From contig NZ_JAMWMR010000003.1 in NCBI RefSeq assembly GCF_023887685.1, positions 310,001 to 374,000 of the forward strand: 64,000 nt of DNA, written 5' to 3'. The notes below the pieces were generated by a model. That model was not told the origin of the DNA. It did no database searches and saw only the letters and a list, made by a program, of their open reading frames with translations. This document shows, piece by piece, positions 41,258-49,891 of this stretch; the first letter of the stretch is position 1; each line of letters opens with the position of its first letter. The position numbers and the translations under genes were made by a program. The DNA is from Streptomyces macrolidinus (lineage in GTDB: Bacteria > Actinomycetota > Actinomycetes > Streptomycetales > Streptomycetaceae).

Positions 41258-42859
41258 GTGAGCTCGAACCCCCGTCGCAAAGCCACGGTACTGATCGCCG
41301 AAGAGCTGTCGCCCGCGACCGTCGACGCCCTCGGCCCCGACTTCGAGATCCGGCGCTGCAACGGCGCGGACCGCGCCGAGCTGCTCCCCGCGATCGCCGA
41401 TGTCGACGCCATCCTGATCCGCTCCGCGACCAAGGTCGACGCCGAGGCCATCGCCGCCGCGCGGAAGCTCAAGGTCGTCGCCCGCGCCGGTGTCGGCCTG
41501 GACAACGTGGACGTCTCCGCCGCCACCAAGGCCGGCGTGATGGTCGTCAACGCCCCGACCTCGAACATCGTGACCGCCGCCGAGCTGGCCTGCGGTCTCA
41601 TCCTCTCCACCGCCCGCAACATCCCGCAGGCCAACGCGGCGCTGCGCAACGGCGAGTGGAAGCGCAGCAAGTACACGGGCGTCGAGCTGGCCGAGAAGAC
41701 CCTCGGCGTGGTCGGCCTCGGCCGCATCGGGGCGCTGGTCGCGCAGCGCATGTCCGCGTTCGGCATGAAGGTCGTCGCCTACGACCCGTATGTACAGCCC
41801 GCGCGGGCCGCGCAGATGGGCGTCAAGGTGCTGACCCTGGACGAGCTGCTGGAGTGCGCCGACTTCATCACCGTCCACCTGCCGAAGACCCCCGAGACGA
41901 TCGGCCTGATCGGCGACGACGCGCTGCACAAGGTCAAGCCGAGCGTCCGGATCGTCAACGCCGCGCGCGGCGGCATCGTCGACGAGGCGGCGCTGTACTC
42001 GGCGCTCAAGGAGGGCCGCGTCGCGGGCGCGGGCCTGGACGTGTACGCGAAGGAACCGTGCACGGACTCGCCACTCTTCGAGCTGGACCAGGTCGTCTCC
42101 ACGCCGCATCTCGGCGCGTCGACGGACGAGGCGCAGGAGAAGGCCGGTATCGCGGTCGCCAAGTCGGTGCGTCTCGCGCTCGCCGGTGAGCTGGTCCCGG
42201 ACGCGGTGAACGTCCAGGGCGGAGTGATCGCCGAGGACGTCAAGCCGGGCCTGCCGCTCGCCGAGCGGCTCGGCCGGATCTTCACCGCCCTCGCGGGCGA
42301 GGTCGCCTCCCGCCTCGACGTCGAGGTCTACGGCGAGATCACCCAGCACGACGTGAAGGTGCTCGAACTGTCCGCGCTCAAGGGCGTCTTCGAGGACGTC
42401 GTGGACGAGACGGTCTCGTACGTCAACGCCCCGCTGTTCGCCCAGGAGCGCGGCGTCGAGGTCCGGCTGACCACCAGCTCGGAAGCCACCGACCACCGCA
42501 ACGTCGTCACGGTGCGCGGCACGCTCTCCGACGGCGCGGAGGTCTCGGTCTCCGGCACGCTGACCGGCCCCAAGCACCTCCAGAAGATCGTCGCCGTCGG
42601 TGAGTACGACGTCGATCTGACGCTCGCCGACCACATGGTCGTCCTGCGCTACGAGGACCGTCCCGGTGTCGTCGGCACGGTCGGCCGCATCGTCGGCGAG
42701 GCCGGGATCAACATCGCCGGTATGCAGGTCGCCCGCGCGGACGTCGGCGGCGAGGCGCTGGCGGTCCTGACCGTGGACGACACGGTGCCGTCCGGTGTGA
42801 TGGCCGAGGTCGCCGCGGAGATCGGCGCGACGTTCGCCCGCTCGGTGAACCTGGTCTGA
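41258..42859 (+). CDS. serA: D-3-phosphoglycerate dehydrogenase
   Basis: 533 aa from GTG 41258 (GTGAGGAC about 7 nt upstream; a GTG at 41246 is the alternative). First step of serine synthesis. NAD-binding GLGRIGALVAQRM near residue 150, the active-site Arg, Glu and His regions (RAGVGLDNVD, NAARGGIVDEAAL, TPHLGASTDEA), then the long intervening domain and a C-terminal ACT domain (DRPGVVGTVGRIVGEAGINIAGMQVAR) as in the 530-aa type typical of actinobacteria, which is feedback-regulated by serine. Confidence 0.97.
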   Translation: MSSNPRRKATVLIAEELSPATVDALGPDFEIRRCNGADRAELLPAIADVDAILIRSATKVDAEAIAAARKLKVVARAGVGLDNVDVSAATKAGVMVVNAPTSNIVTAAELACGLILSTARNIPQANAALRNGEWKRSKYTGVELAEKTLGVVGLGRIGALVAQRMSAFGMKVVAYDPYVQPARAAQMGVKVLTLDELLECADFITVHLPKTPETIGLIGDDALHKVKPSVRIVNAARGGIVDEAALYSALKEGRVAGAGLDVYAKEPCTDSPLFELDQVVSTPHLGASTDEAQEKAGIAVAKSVRLALAGELVPDAVNVQGGVIAEDVKPGLPLAERLGRIFTALAGEVASRLDVEVYGEITQHDVKVLELSALKGVFEDVVDETVSYVNAPLFAQERGVEVRLTTSSEATDHRNVVTVRGTLSDGAEVSVSGTLTGPKHLQKIVAVGEYDVDLTLADHMVVLRYEDRPGVVGTVGRIVGEAGINIAGMQVARADVGGEALAVLTVDDTVPSGVMAEVAAEIGATFARSVNLV

Positions 42860-42893
42860 GACACCTGGCCGAGACACCGGCCGCCGCACGCGT

Positions 42894-42933
42894 GAACGCC
42901 GGACGGGCTGCGACAACAGCCCGTCCGGCGTTC
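42894..42933. terminator. 17-bp perfect hairpin between serA and convergent MFS gene
   Basis: Arms 42894-42910 and 42917-42933, loop CGACAA. Symmetrical, so it can serve both converging transcripts. Confidence 0.8.
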
Positions 42934-42951
42934 TGCGTACGAGGGTGACGC

Positions 42952-44514
42952 TCAGACGGTGGCCTTCGCCGCCTCGGCCACCTTGCCCTGGGAGGCCGCC
43001 TCGGTCTGCCGGACATGAATCCGGCGCAGCGGCATCGCCGCGACCGCCGCGAGGAGCAGCACCGCCGCACCCGCGAGCGCCGCGCCGTGCATCCCGTCGG
43101 TGAAGGCCGCCCGCGCGGCGGTCACCAGGGCCTCGCCCGTACGTCCCGGCAGGTGCCCGGCGACCTGGAGCGCGCCGCCGAGGGTCTCATGGGCCGGGCC
43201 CGGCGCGGAGGACGGGATCCCGTGGCGGTAGATCGCCGTACCGATGGAACCGAGGACGGCCATACCCAGCGCGCCGCCGAACTCCGAGCCCGTCTCCAGC
43301 AGCGACGAGGCCGCGCCCGCCCGCTCCACCGGGGCCGCGCCCAGGGCCAGATCGTTCATCTGGGACATGACCATCACGATCCCCGAGGCCAGCACCCCGC
43401 ACGCGGCCAGCACCAGCCACAGCGACTCCGTCCCGGCGAGGGTCAGCATCCCGTAGCCCGCGGCCCCGATGACGAAGCCCGCCATGACGACGTACGCGCG
43501 GTTGACGCCCTTCTGCACCAGCACGGCCGCCACGGGAGCCGCCGCCCCGATCGGCACGGACGGCAGCAGCGACCACAGCGCCGCCTCCAACGCGCTCTTG
43601 CCGAGCACCGATTGCAGGTACTGCGTGGTGAAGAACGCCGAGCCCAGCATGGCGAAGGCGGACACGAGGTTGAGGACGACGGCGGGGGCGAAGCCGCGAC
43701 CGCGGAACAGGGCGGGCGCGATCATCGGGGAGGCGGCGGTGCGCTGACGGTGGACGAAGAGCGCGGCGAAGACCAGACCGACGACGATCGAGGCGACGTA
43801 CAGCGGGTGCACGCCCTCGGAGGGGATCTTCTTCAGGCCGTAGATCACGGGAAGCACCGCCGCCATCGACAGCGGCACGCTGAGAAGGTCGAAGCGGCCG
43901 GGCGCCGGGTTCTTCGACTCGGGCAGCAGGATCGGGCCCAGCACGAGCAGCAGCGCCATCGCGGGCAGGTTGACCAGGAAGACCGAGCCCCACCAGAAGT
44001 ACTGCACCAGGACACCGCTGAGCACCGAGCCGAGCGCGATACCGCCGGTCATCACCCCGGACCACAGCCCGATCGCCTTCGCCCGCTGGCCGGGGTCGGT
44101 GAACATCGTGCGGACCAGCGCCATGGTCGAGGGCATCAGGGTCGCGCCGCCGATCCCGAGGACCGCACGGGCGGCGATGAGGGTCTCGGCGCTGTTCGCG
44201 TACGCGGCGATCAGCGAGGCGGCACCGAAGGCGGCGGCGCCGATGAGCAGTAACTTCCGGCGGCCGATGCGGTCACCGAGCGCGCCCATCGTCATCAGCA
44301 GTCCGGCCAGGACGAACGCGTAGATGTCGAAGATCCAGAGCTGTTGCGTGCCGCTCGGCTCCAGGTCCGCGCTGATCTTCGGGATGGCGAAGTACAGGAC
44401 GGAGACGTCCATCGAGACCAGCAGCAGCGGCAGCATCAGCACGCCGAGGGCGGTCCATTCGCGACGACCGGCGCGGGTGGGAGCGGTCGGGGTGGTGCTC
44501 GTCGGGTTCGTCAT
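42952..44514 (-). CDS. MFS drug efflux transporter, DHA2/EmrB-QacA type (14 TM)
   Basis: 520 aa from ATG 44514. About 14 hydrophobic segments; the DHA2 landmarks are visible in the first third: LWIFDIYAFVLAGLLMTMGALGDRIGRRKLLL (motif A) and GIGGATLMPSTMAL. Proton-driven export of drugs or dyes is typical. Divergent from a TetR gene across 96 nt that hold two copies of AGACnnnnGTCT, so it is probably repressed by that TetR and induced by a pump substrate. Confidence 0.94.
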   Translation of the reverse strand: MTNPTSTTPTAPTRAGRREWTALGVLMLPLLLVSMDVSVLYFAIPKISADLEPSGTQQLWIFDIYAFVLAGLLMTMGALGDRIGRRKLLLIGAAAFGAASLIAAYANSAETLIAARAVLGIGGATLMPSTMALVRTMFTDPGQRAKAIGLWSGVMTGGIALGSVLSGVLVQYFWWGSVFLVNLPAMALLLVLGPILLPESKNPAPGRFDLLSVPLSMAAVLPVIYGLKKIPSEGVHPLYVASIVVGLVFAALFVHRQRTAASPMIAPALFRGRGFAPAVVLNLVSAFAMLGSAFFTTQYLQSVLGKSALEAALWSLLPSVPIGAAAPVAAVLVQKGVNRAYVVMAGFVIGAAGYGMLTLAGTESLWLVLAACGVLASGIVMVMSQMNDLALGAAPVERAGAASSLLETGSEFGGALGMAVLGSIGTAIYRHGIPSSAPGPAHETLGGALQVAGHLPGRTGEALVTAARAAFTDGMHGAALAGAAVLLLAAVAAMPLRRIHVRQTEAASQGKVAEAAKATV

Positions 44515-44537
44515 GGCAGGGACTGTACGCACGTCTT

Positions 44538-44575
44538 AGACGCTTGTCTAGAACGATCGTATGAGACGGTCGTCT
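44538..44575. promoter_or_regulatory. Paired TetR operators between efflux pump and regulator
   Basis: AGACGCTTGTCT (44538-44549) and AGACGGTCGTCT (44564-44575): the same AGACnnnnGTCT palindrome twice, centres 26 bp apart, in the divergent promoter region. Confidence 0.7.
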
Positions 44576-44610
44576 AGGACAGCCGTATAGCCCGGAGTAG
44601 GGTGAGCCGC

Positions 44611-45225
44611 ATGGGACACCGCGAGGATCTGCTCGAAGGCGCCAAGCGCTGCCTGCTGGAGAAGGGGTTCGTGCGCACGACCGCGCGCGACATCGTCAAG
44701 GAGTCGGGGACCAACCTGGCCTCGATCGGCTACCACTACGGGTCGAAGGACGCGCTGCTGGTGCAGGCGTACATCTCCCTCATCGAGGGGATGAGCGGCG
44801 GCTACGGGCCGGGCTGGGGAGTGAGTGACACCTCCCGGACGGCCGCCGGGTCGCTGGAGCGCTTCCAGGAGGTGTGGACGAACATCATCCGCTCGGTGCC
44901 CGAGTCACGCGCGATCTGGCTGCTGAGCTTCGAGCTGATCTTCCAGGGCGAACGGGTGCCGGAGGTACGCAAGTTGCTGGCCGAGGCGCAGGAGGAGGGC
45001 CGCTCGGGGATCGTCCCGCTGTTCACCGACATCCCGGAGGCGGAGGTCGACAAGGAGACGGTCGACACCGAGGGCCGCCTCTACCAGACCCTGCTCCAGG
45101 GCCTCATGGTGCAGTGGCTCTTCGACCCCGACACCGCCGCCCACGCCGACCAGCTCACCGAGGGGCTGCGGCGGGTGCTGGCGGGGGTGGCGAGCGCGGG
45201 GGCTCACGAGGAGGGGCGGGGCTGA
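44611..45225 (+). CDS. TetR family regulator of the adjacent efflux pump
   Basis: 204 aa from ATG 44611 (a GTG at 44602 is in frame). TetR helix-turn-helix in the first 50 residues (TTARDIVKESGTNLASIGYHYGSKDALL), then a ligand-binding helical domain. TAGGGT ends 7 nt before the ATG, suggesting a leaderless message; alternatively AGGGTGAG acts as ribosome site. Divergent from the DHA2 pump and sharing its operators, the usual repressor-pump pair. Confidence 0.93.
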   Translation: MGHREDLLEGAKRCLLEKGFVRTTARDIVKESGTNLASIGYHYGSKDALLVQAYISLIEGMSGGYGPGWGVSDTSRTAAGSLERFQEVWTNIIRSVPESRAIWLLSFELIFQGERVPEVRKLLAEAQEEGRSGIVPLFTDIPEAEVDKETVDTEGRLYQTLLQGLMVQWLFDPDTAAHADQLTEGLRRVLAGVASAGAHEEGRG

Positions 45226-45263
45226 GGCTTACGGAGGCCGGACAGCGGCCTCACGGCAACCTC

Positions 45264-45677
45264 TCACCTCGGGCCCGCGACACCCAACCGCGCCCGCACC
45301 GTCTTGCCGACCTCCGCCCTGAGGAACCAGTCCCACTCCTCGGCGAGTCGGGCGACGACCAGGAGCCCCCGGCCGCCCTCGCTTCCGGGCTCCTCCCGGC
45401 CCGGTTCGAGGAACGCCCGTACCGGGTCGGACACGTCCACGATCAGGTCGCCGCCCTCCAACTCGGCGAGCCGCAGCCACAGTTCATGACCCGGCACCCT
45501 GCCGTGCACGGCCGCGTTGGCGACCAATTCCGAGGCGACGAGTACGGCGTCCTCCACGTCCCCGGCCCAGTTCCACAGAGTGAGGCGACGGCGGACCTGG
45601 GTGCGGGCGACGGGGACGCTGCGCGTGGTCATGGGGTAGCTCATGGACCACTCGTGGGTGAGGAGGGTGGGCAGCAT
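45264..45677 (-). CDS. ATP-binding protein, anti-sigma/histidine kinase-like ATPase (HATPase_c)
   Basis: 137 aa from ATG 45677 (GGAG 5 nt upstream; later ATGs at 45644 and 45632 possible). GHKL fold: N box LVASELVANAAVHG, then DLIVDVSDP for the G1 region and EGGRGLLVVARLAEEWDWF for G2. This is the short Streptomyces family related to anti-sigma factor kinases such as RsbW/SpoIIAB. Genes like this commonly accompany XRE-DUF5753 plus DUF397 pairs, as here, divergent from them by 162 nt. Confidence 0.88.
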   Translation of the reverse strand: MLPTLLTHEWSMSYPMTTRSVPVARTQVRRRLTLWNWAGDVEDAVLVASELVANAAVHGRVPGHELWLRLAELEGGDLIVDVSDPVRAFLEPGREEPGSEGGRGLLVVARLAEEWDWFLRAEVGKTVRARLGVAGPR

Positions 45678-45839
45678 GGGGGCTCCGTTCTGTGCTTCGG
45701 CTGTCCACCCACGGTGCCGAGATTGCAATTCGAGCTGCAATCGAAACTGCCCTGAAATTTCAGAGAAGGTGGAAATGGACTATGCCGGGATCTGCACATT
45801 CGCCTGCGCGACCCGTACGCGCGGTGTAACACTCTGCAC

Positions 45840-46721
45840 ATGGCAGCCAAACGTGGACGCACGGCACAGCGACTCGAACTTGGATTGCAGCTCCGCCAAC
45901 TAAGGGAGGGCTGTGGCCTCGGAGACCGAGGAGGCGGACTCACACGCAAGCAAGCCGTACAGGGACTGCGTATCTCCGAGGCCAGCTTGCTGCGGATCGA
46001 GACCGGCGCACTCAACTTCCGGAACGTCGGTGACCTGCGCAAACTGCTGGACAAGTACGGCGTCACGGATGAGGACGTCATCGAGTCGCTGATCAACCTC
46101 AACAAGGAGTCCAACCAACAGGACTGGCTTACGCAGCATCGAGGTCTCATGCCTCCGGGCTTGCCAGCCTTCGTGGGGCTTGAGCCGGAATCACGAGCCA
46201 TGAAGGTGTATCACCCGACCCTCATCTACGGTCTGCTCCAGACACGGGACTACGCCGTCGCCCTCCACGAGGCACACAAGGCCATCGAGGAGTTCACGTC
46301 CGAGTTCATCCGGAACAGCGTGGAGGTGAGGATGAAACGCCAGGAGATCCTCACCCGTGAGAGTCCGGTGCGGCTGCACGCCATCCTGGGCGAGGCCGCG
46401 CTGCGGTATCCCATCGGTGGCACCGAGGTGATGCGCGAGCAGTTCGCGAAGATCGAGAAGTTGGCGGCCCTGGACCATGTCACCATCCAGGTACTGCCCT
46501 TCCGTCCTGGCTATCGCTCGACCAGCGACTTCGCCATCCTGGACTTCGGCAAGGACTTCCCGCCCCGGGTGACGATCGACACCCCTTGGGGGCCCATCTC
46601 CACGTCGGACAAGCCTCGCGAAGTCGACCGGTTCACCCGCCGGTTCGACGTCATGATGGCGGCAGCACTGCCACCTGACGAGACTCCCGAGTTCCTGCAC
46701 CGACTAGAACGAGAGATCTAG
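45840..46721 (+). CDS. XRE-type helix-turn-helix regulator with DUF5753 domain (WhiJ/AbaA-like)
   Basis: 293 aa. N-terminal HTH (about 15-75: LGLQLRQLREGCG...LTRKQAVQGLRISEASLLRIETG, with an inserted Gly/Arg-rich loop compared with most relatives), then the DUF5753 domain ending VIPF-like QVLPFRPGYRSTSDFAILDF. These regulators are numerous in Streptomyces and work with small DUF397 partners, as in the whiJ and abaA loci linked to development and antibiotic production. A TAACAC hexamer 7 nt before the ATG suggests a leaderless start. The DUF397 gene follows after 3 nt. Confidence 0.9.
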   Translation: MAAKRGRTAQRLELGLQLRQLREGCGLGDRGGGLTRKQAVQGLRISEASLLRIETGALNFRNVGDLRKLLDKYGVTDEDVIESLINLNKESNQQDWLTQHRGLMPPGLPAFVGLEPESRAMKVYHPTLIYGLLQTRDYAVALHEAHKAIEEFTSEFIRNSVEVRMKRQEILTRESPVRLHAILGEAALRYPIGGTEVMREQFAKIEKLAALDHVTIQVLPFRPGYRSTSDFAILDFGKDFPPRVTIDTPWGPISTSDKPREVDRFTRRFDVMMAAALPPDETPEFLHRLEREI

Positions 46722-46724
46722 ACC

Positions 46725-46931
46725 ATGAGCCAGCGTCGCACCGCACATGAACTCGTTCCGGAATGGGGATGGTTCAAGTCCTCGTACAGCGAGCCCGGCC
46801 AGAACTGCCTCGAAGTAGCCCACCTCGCCCCCCACATCGGCATCCGCGACTCCAAGAACCCCCACGGCCCCGCCCTCCTCCTCCCCTCCCACGTCTGGGC
46901 GGAGTTCATCGCTCACGTCAGCGAGGGTTGA
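46725..46931 (+). CDS. DUF397 protein, partner of the XRE regulator
   Basis: 68 aa, ATG 3 nt after the upstream stop. Classic DUF397 sequence: WFKSSYSEPGQNCLEVAHL, IGIRDSKNPHGPALLLPSHVWAEFI. Members form toxin-antitoxin-like or regulatory pairs with the DUF5753 regulator encoded just before; established for the WhiJ/BldB-type systems, inferred here. Confidence 0.95.
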   Translation: MSQRRTAHELVPEWGWFKSSYSEPGQNCLEVAHLAPHIGIRDSKNPHGPALLLPSHVWAEFIAHVSEG

Positions 46932-47031
46932 CGGTTCGGTTCAAGAACGCTGCCGTGGCTGTGACGAAGAGGTCGGCGTCGTCCAGCCACGGATAGTGGC
47001 CCGCACTGGGCTGAATCACCGAGCGCACGTG
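46918..47031 (-). pseudogene. Remnant of an alpha/beta-hydrolase C-terminus
   Basis: About 37 codons on the minus strand reading VIQPSAGHYPWLDDADLFVTATAAFL, the characteristic end of alpha/beta-hydrolases around the catalytic histidine (GHYPWLDDP...F...FL). Upstream in this frame the similarity stops after the residues HVRS and no catalytic serine motif is present, so the gene has lost its N-terminal three quarters. It overlaps the DUF397 end by 14 nt. Confidence 0.55.
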
Positions 47032-47198
47032 AAGGACAGCGCGGCGCCGTGCTCCCACTGGTGGCCGGTCAGTGGCCGGGAAGCGATGCTCACCGTCCGC
47101 CGAGAGAACTCGCGTGGAGACGAGGGCACCCCGCACGACCGGAGGCTTCCTTGTCTGTGGATGTCGTGGGGCAGGAGCGCCCCTGGTACGCCTCTTTC

Positions 47199-47450
47199 AT
47201 GACGCACAAGACCGTCAACCGGGCAGGCATTCCGGACGAGAGTCCGGGTAACCAGCGCGTGCTGGCGTGCGGTGAGGGCATCACAAGGCCTGGATGCCGT
47301 ATTTCCTCGCTCGGCGGCCACCGGTGGCGCGTCGAGACACTTACCCCGGCGCCTCAGGACCACCCGTACCGCATCTTGTACGTGCAGTGGCCCTCGGCTC
47401 GCCCCGGAGAACCCGAGAACTGGGCATCGTGGCAACTCCCCACCCCCTGA
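47199..47450 (+). CDS. Hypothetical protein, 83 aa
   Basis: ATG 47199 without a convincing ribosome site; third codon positions are about three quarters G or C, lower than typical genes here. Contains PQDHPYRILYVQWPSARPGEPENWASWQLPTP at the end, which looks protein-like but belongs to no family I know. The frame is open further upstream to 47049. It overlaps the next gene by 22 nt. Confidence 0.4.
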   Translation: MTHKTVNRAGIPDESPGNQRVLACGEGITRPGCRISSLGGHRWRVETLTPAPQDHPYRILYVQWPSARPGEPENWASWQLPTP

Positions 47451-48502
47451 AGGCCCTGGCCCTGGATCATGCGGGCCTGGCTCGCTGGGCCCTTGGTCGA
47501 ATGGCTGCCGCAGCGGCAGAGAACGTCCGGTTCAGTGCGGATGCGGAATGCTGCCAGCACCGTGTTCCGGAAGATCTCTCCGGTCGCTACGGCTGGCACA
47601 GTGTGGGGCACTTGGGTGAAGCGGAGGCCGCTTCATCAGCGCGGGTGCGCTTCGACACCGACTCCAGCGCCCGCCTCCGCCGGGACGACGAAGCCGCCGG
47701 TGACCCCCTGCTCTCACTCTGCGATCCCGCTCGGCTGGTCAGCGGTGTGGCTGCCGCCTCGGCCGGGCAGTGCGCCTGGAATGAGGGACGCCCCTGCGTC
47801 GACGTTACGCTGGTTCCGCACCCCTGGACCGCCGACCCACAAGACCCCTGGCTCCCGCCAGGGGTGAAACACCTGACCGCCGGTGTCGACATCGCCACCG
47901 GATTTCTCCTGCACACCGGTGCCTACGACGCACAGGGGTGTTTCCGCTCCGGTCACCTGCGCAACCTCCGAACCACGGCGGACGGCAGCGCACCGAAGGC
48001 CGACGAGGCGTGGACGCCAGCGGGCACGGAGGAAGGCGCGTCCTTCGTCCTGGCGCGCATGGCCACCAGTCTGCTCGATCCCGTGAGGATGAGAGCCGAC
48101 GTCGTGGCCGTTCCGGAGATCGAATCGGAACCGTCGGTGGCGAGTGTGCCGTCCAGACGCTCATGGGCCGTCACCCTTCGAGGCAGGAACACGATCACGG
48201 TGAACATGAGCGGTGACTACGAACCCGACCAGGCCGACCCCGCAGTAGCCAGACTCGCTGAACTCCTCAGCCCAGCCCGCATCGTGTCGCATCTCGCAGA
48301 GGTCGCCGCGACCGGGCCGACCTCCATCAAGGCCACGGTTCGGCCCATGAGGTCCTTCCCCTTCAGCGCTTGGGCCCCGGAAGAAGGCCTCACCTGCCAC
48401 TTCACGGTCGATCCCACCACCGGCATCCTCCTGCAGGCCCACACCATGGACGGGCCGCAGACGCTCTTCCGCAACCAAGTCACCGCTTACCTGGCCGAAT
48501 GA
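47429..48502 (+). CDS. Hypothetical protein with two similar halves, 357 aa
   Basis: The most likely start is GTG 47429 (the frame opens at 47294). No signal peptide or membrane helix. Two similar segments occur: VDIATGFLLHTGAYDAQGCFRSGHLRNL near the middle and VDPTTGILLQAHTMDGPQTLFRNQVTAYL at the C-terminus, both fitting VDxxTGxLLxxxxxDxxxxFR. This suggests an internally duplicated domain, perhaps a beta-sheet fold in the LolA/LppX-like style, but I cannot name it. It lies in the lower-GC accessory patch after the XRE/DUF397 pair and is convergent with the PucR gene 26 nt away. Confidence 0.65.
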   Translation: MATPHPLKALALDHAGLARWALGRMAAAAAENVRFSADAECCQHRVPEDLSGRYGWHSVGHLGEAEAASSARVRFDTDSSARLRRDDEAAGDPLLSLCDPARLVSGVAAASAGQCAWNEGRPCVDVTLVPHPWTADPQDPWLPPGVKHLTAGVDIATGFLLHTGAYDAQGCFRSGHLRNLRTTADGSAPKADEAWTPAGTEEGASFVLARMATSLLDPVRMRADVVAVPEIESEPSVASVPSRRSWAVTLRGRNTITVNMSGDYEPDQADPAVARLAELLSPARIVSHLAEVAATGPTSIKATVRPMRSFPFSAWAPEEGLTCHFTVDPTTGILLQAHTMDGPQTLFRNQVTAYLAE

Positions 48503-48528
48503 CCCCATTACCGAAGTTGAACCACCCT

Positions 48529-49728
48529 CTACAACCGCGCCCCCTTCAACGCCATGTGCAGCAGCAGCCGGTCCTCGCCGTCGTCCAGGTCCAGCCCTGT
48601 GAGCTGCTCGACGCGGGACAGGCGGTAGTACAAGGTCTGGCGGTGGATGCCCAGTTCGGACGCCGTGCGGCCCGCCTGGCCCGCGCAGTCCAGGAACGCC
48701 TCGGCCGTGCGGGCGAGTTCACGGTGCGTCGGGGCCAACAGGGCCTGGACGGCGGGGTCGTGGGGCGAGTCCGGGGGGAGGGCCGTCAGCAGGCGGTACG
48801 GGCCGATGGCCGACCACTGGGCGACCGGGCCGAACCGTGGCTCGGCCAGGGCCGCGCGGGCCGCCGCCGAGGCCTCGCGCCAGGCGGCGCCCAGCTCCGC
48901 GAGCCCGTGGCGGGCGCCCGCGACCCCGGCCGCGGCCTGCCCGCCGCCGGTCTCCCGCAGCAGGCGCGAGGCCGCCGTCAGCGCCGGGGTCAGTACGTCC
49001 GCCGAGCGCAGCCGCACCAGCAGGGCCAGGCTCTGGCCCGCCGTGCCCCAGGGCACCGTGCACCGCGCGGTCGCCGCGGGGATCGTACGGGCCGAGGGGG
49101 CGTCGTCCGGGTCGGCCGAGAGCCAGGGGGCCACACACACCACCGTGTGCAGACCATCGCCCCGTACCCCCAGTGCCGTACGCAGCTCGGCCACCGCCAT
49201 GTCCTGCTGCCAGCCGCGCTCGGCGGTGAGGACCGCGCGCAGCTCGCGCGTCAGGTCCGCGCCCGCCTTCGCCTCGTCCGCGAGCAGCGCCCCGATCCGG
49301 GTCGTGACCTCCATCGCCGTGGCCAGCAGGGTCTCGGGCGGGCCCGGCTCGTCGGTGAGCAGCCACACATAGCCGAGGACGACACCCCGATGGCGTACCG
49401 GCAGACAGATCCGTCCCCGGTACACACCCGCCTCCGGCGTGGCCGGGATCCGTACCGGTCCCGTGGCCCGCGCGATACCGAAGCCCTCGAACCATCTGCG
49501 CACCGCCGCCGGGGAGCGGCGCGTGAGGATCGAGCGGGTGCGGACCGGGTCGAGGGACGCCTCGTCGAAGTCCCCCTCGCTGTCGTACGCGGCGAAGGCG
49601 ATCAGCTCGAAGTCCCGGTTCTCCAAGGTCGCGGGGGCGCCGAGGAGCGCCGAGATCTCGTCGACGAGCTCCTGGTAGTCACCCCGGCCTGACTTGAAAA
49701 CATCCGCCACACGGGCATTCTCCCGCAT
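48529..49728 (-). CDS. PucR-type helix-turn-helix regulator, probable activator of proline catabolism
   Basis: 399 aa. Middle GGDEF-like (CdaR) region and the C-terminal PucR HTH of about 60 residues ([40 protein letters not shown]). Divergent from proline dehydrogenase, with 163 nt between, and next to P5C dehydrogenase, a position that strongly suggests control of these two genes. In actinobacteria such PucR/PutR proteins activate putA/putB-type genes in response to proline; here this is inferred from location. Confidence 0.88.
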   Translation of the reverse strand: MRENARVADVFKSGRGDYQELVDEISALLGAPATLENRDFELIAFAAYDSEGDFDEASLDPVRTRSILTRRSPAAVRRWFEGFGIARATGPVRIPATPEAGVYRGRICLPVRHRGVVLGYVWLLTDEPGPPETLLATAMEVTTRIGALLADEAKAGADLTRELRAVLTAERGWQQDMAVAELRTALGVRGDGLHTVVCVAPWLSADPDDAPSARTIPAATARCTVPWGTAGQSLALLVRLRSADVLTPALTAASRLLRETGGGQAAAGVAGARHGLAELGAAWREASAAARAALAEPRFGPVAQWSAIGPYRLLTALPPDSPHDPAVQALLAPTHRELARTAEAFLDCAGQAGRTASELGIHRQTLYYRLSRVEQLTGLDLDDGEDRLLLHMALKGARL

Positions 49729-49891
49729 TTTCCCTCCCCTTCATACGGATGTATGAGATCCAGGGCACGGATGCGTGACAGGTGTCGATGGTCGGAGATC
49801 GCGGCGATCCGTAGCTTTCACAGTGGTTCTTCGTGCCGTACCCGACCGAATGCTCGGGATCGGCCTCCTGATGAATGTGTGGAGGTGCCCC

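Noticed and set aside
46996-47202. 68-aa plus-strand frame between DUF397 and the 83-aa frame
   Set aside because: No recognizable composition, no ribosome site; overlaps the hydrolase remnant.
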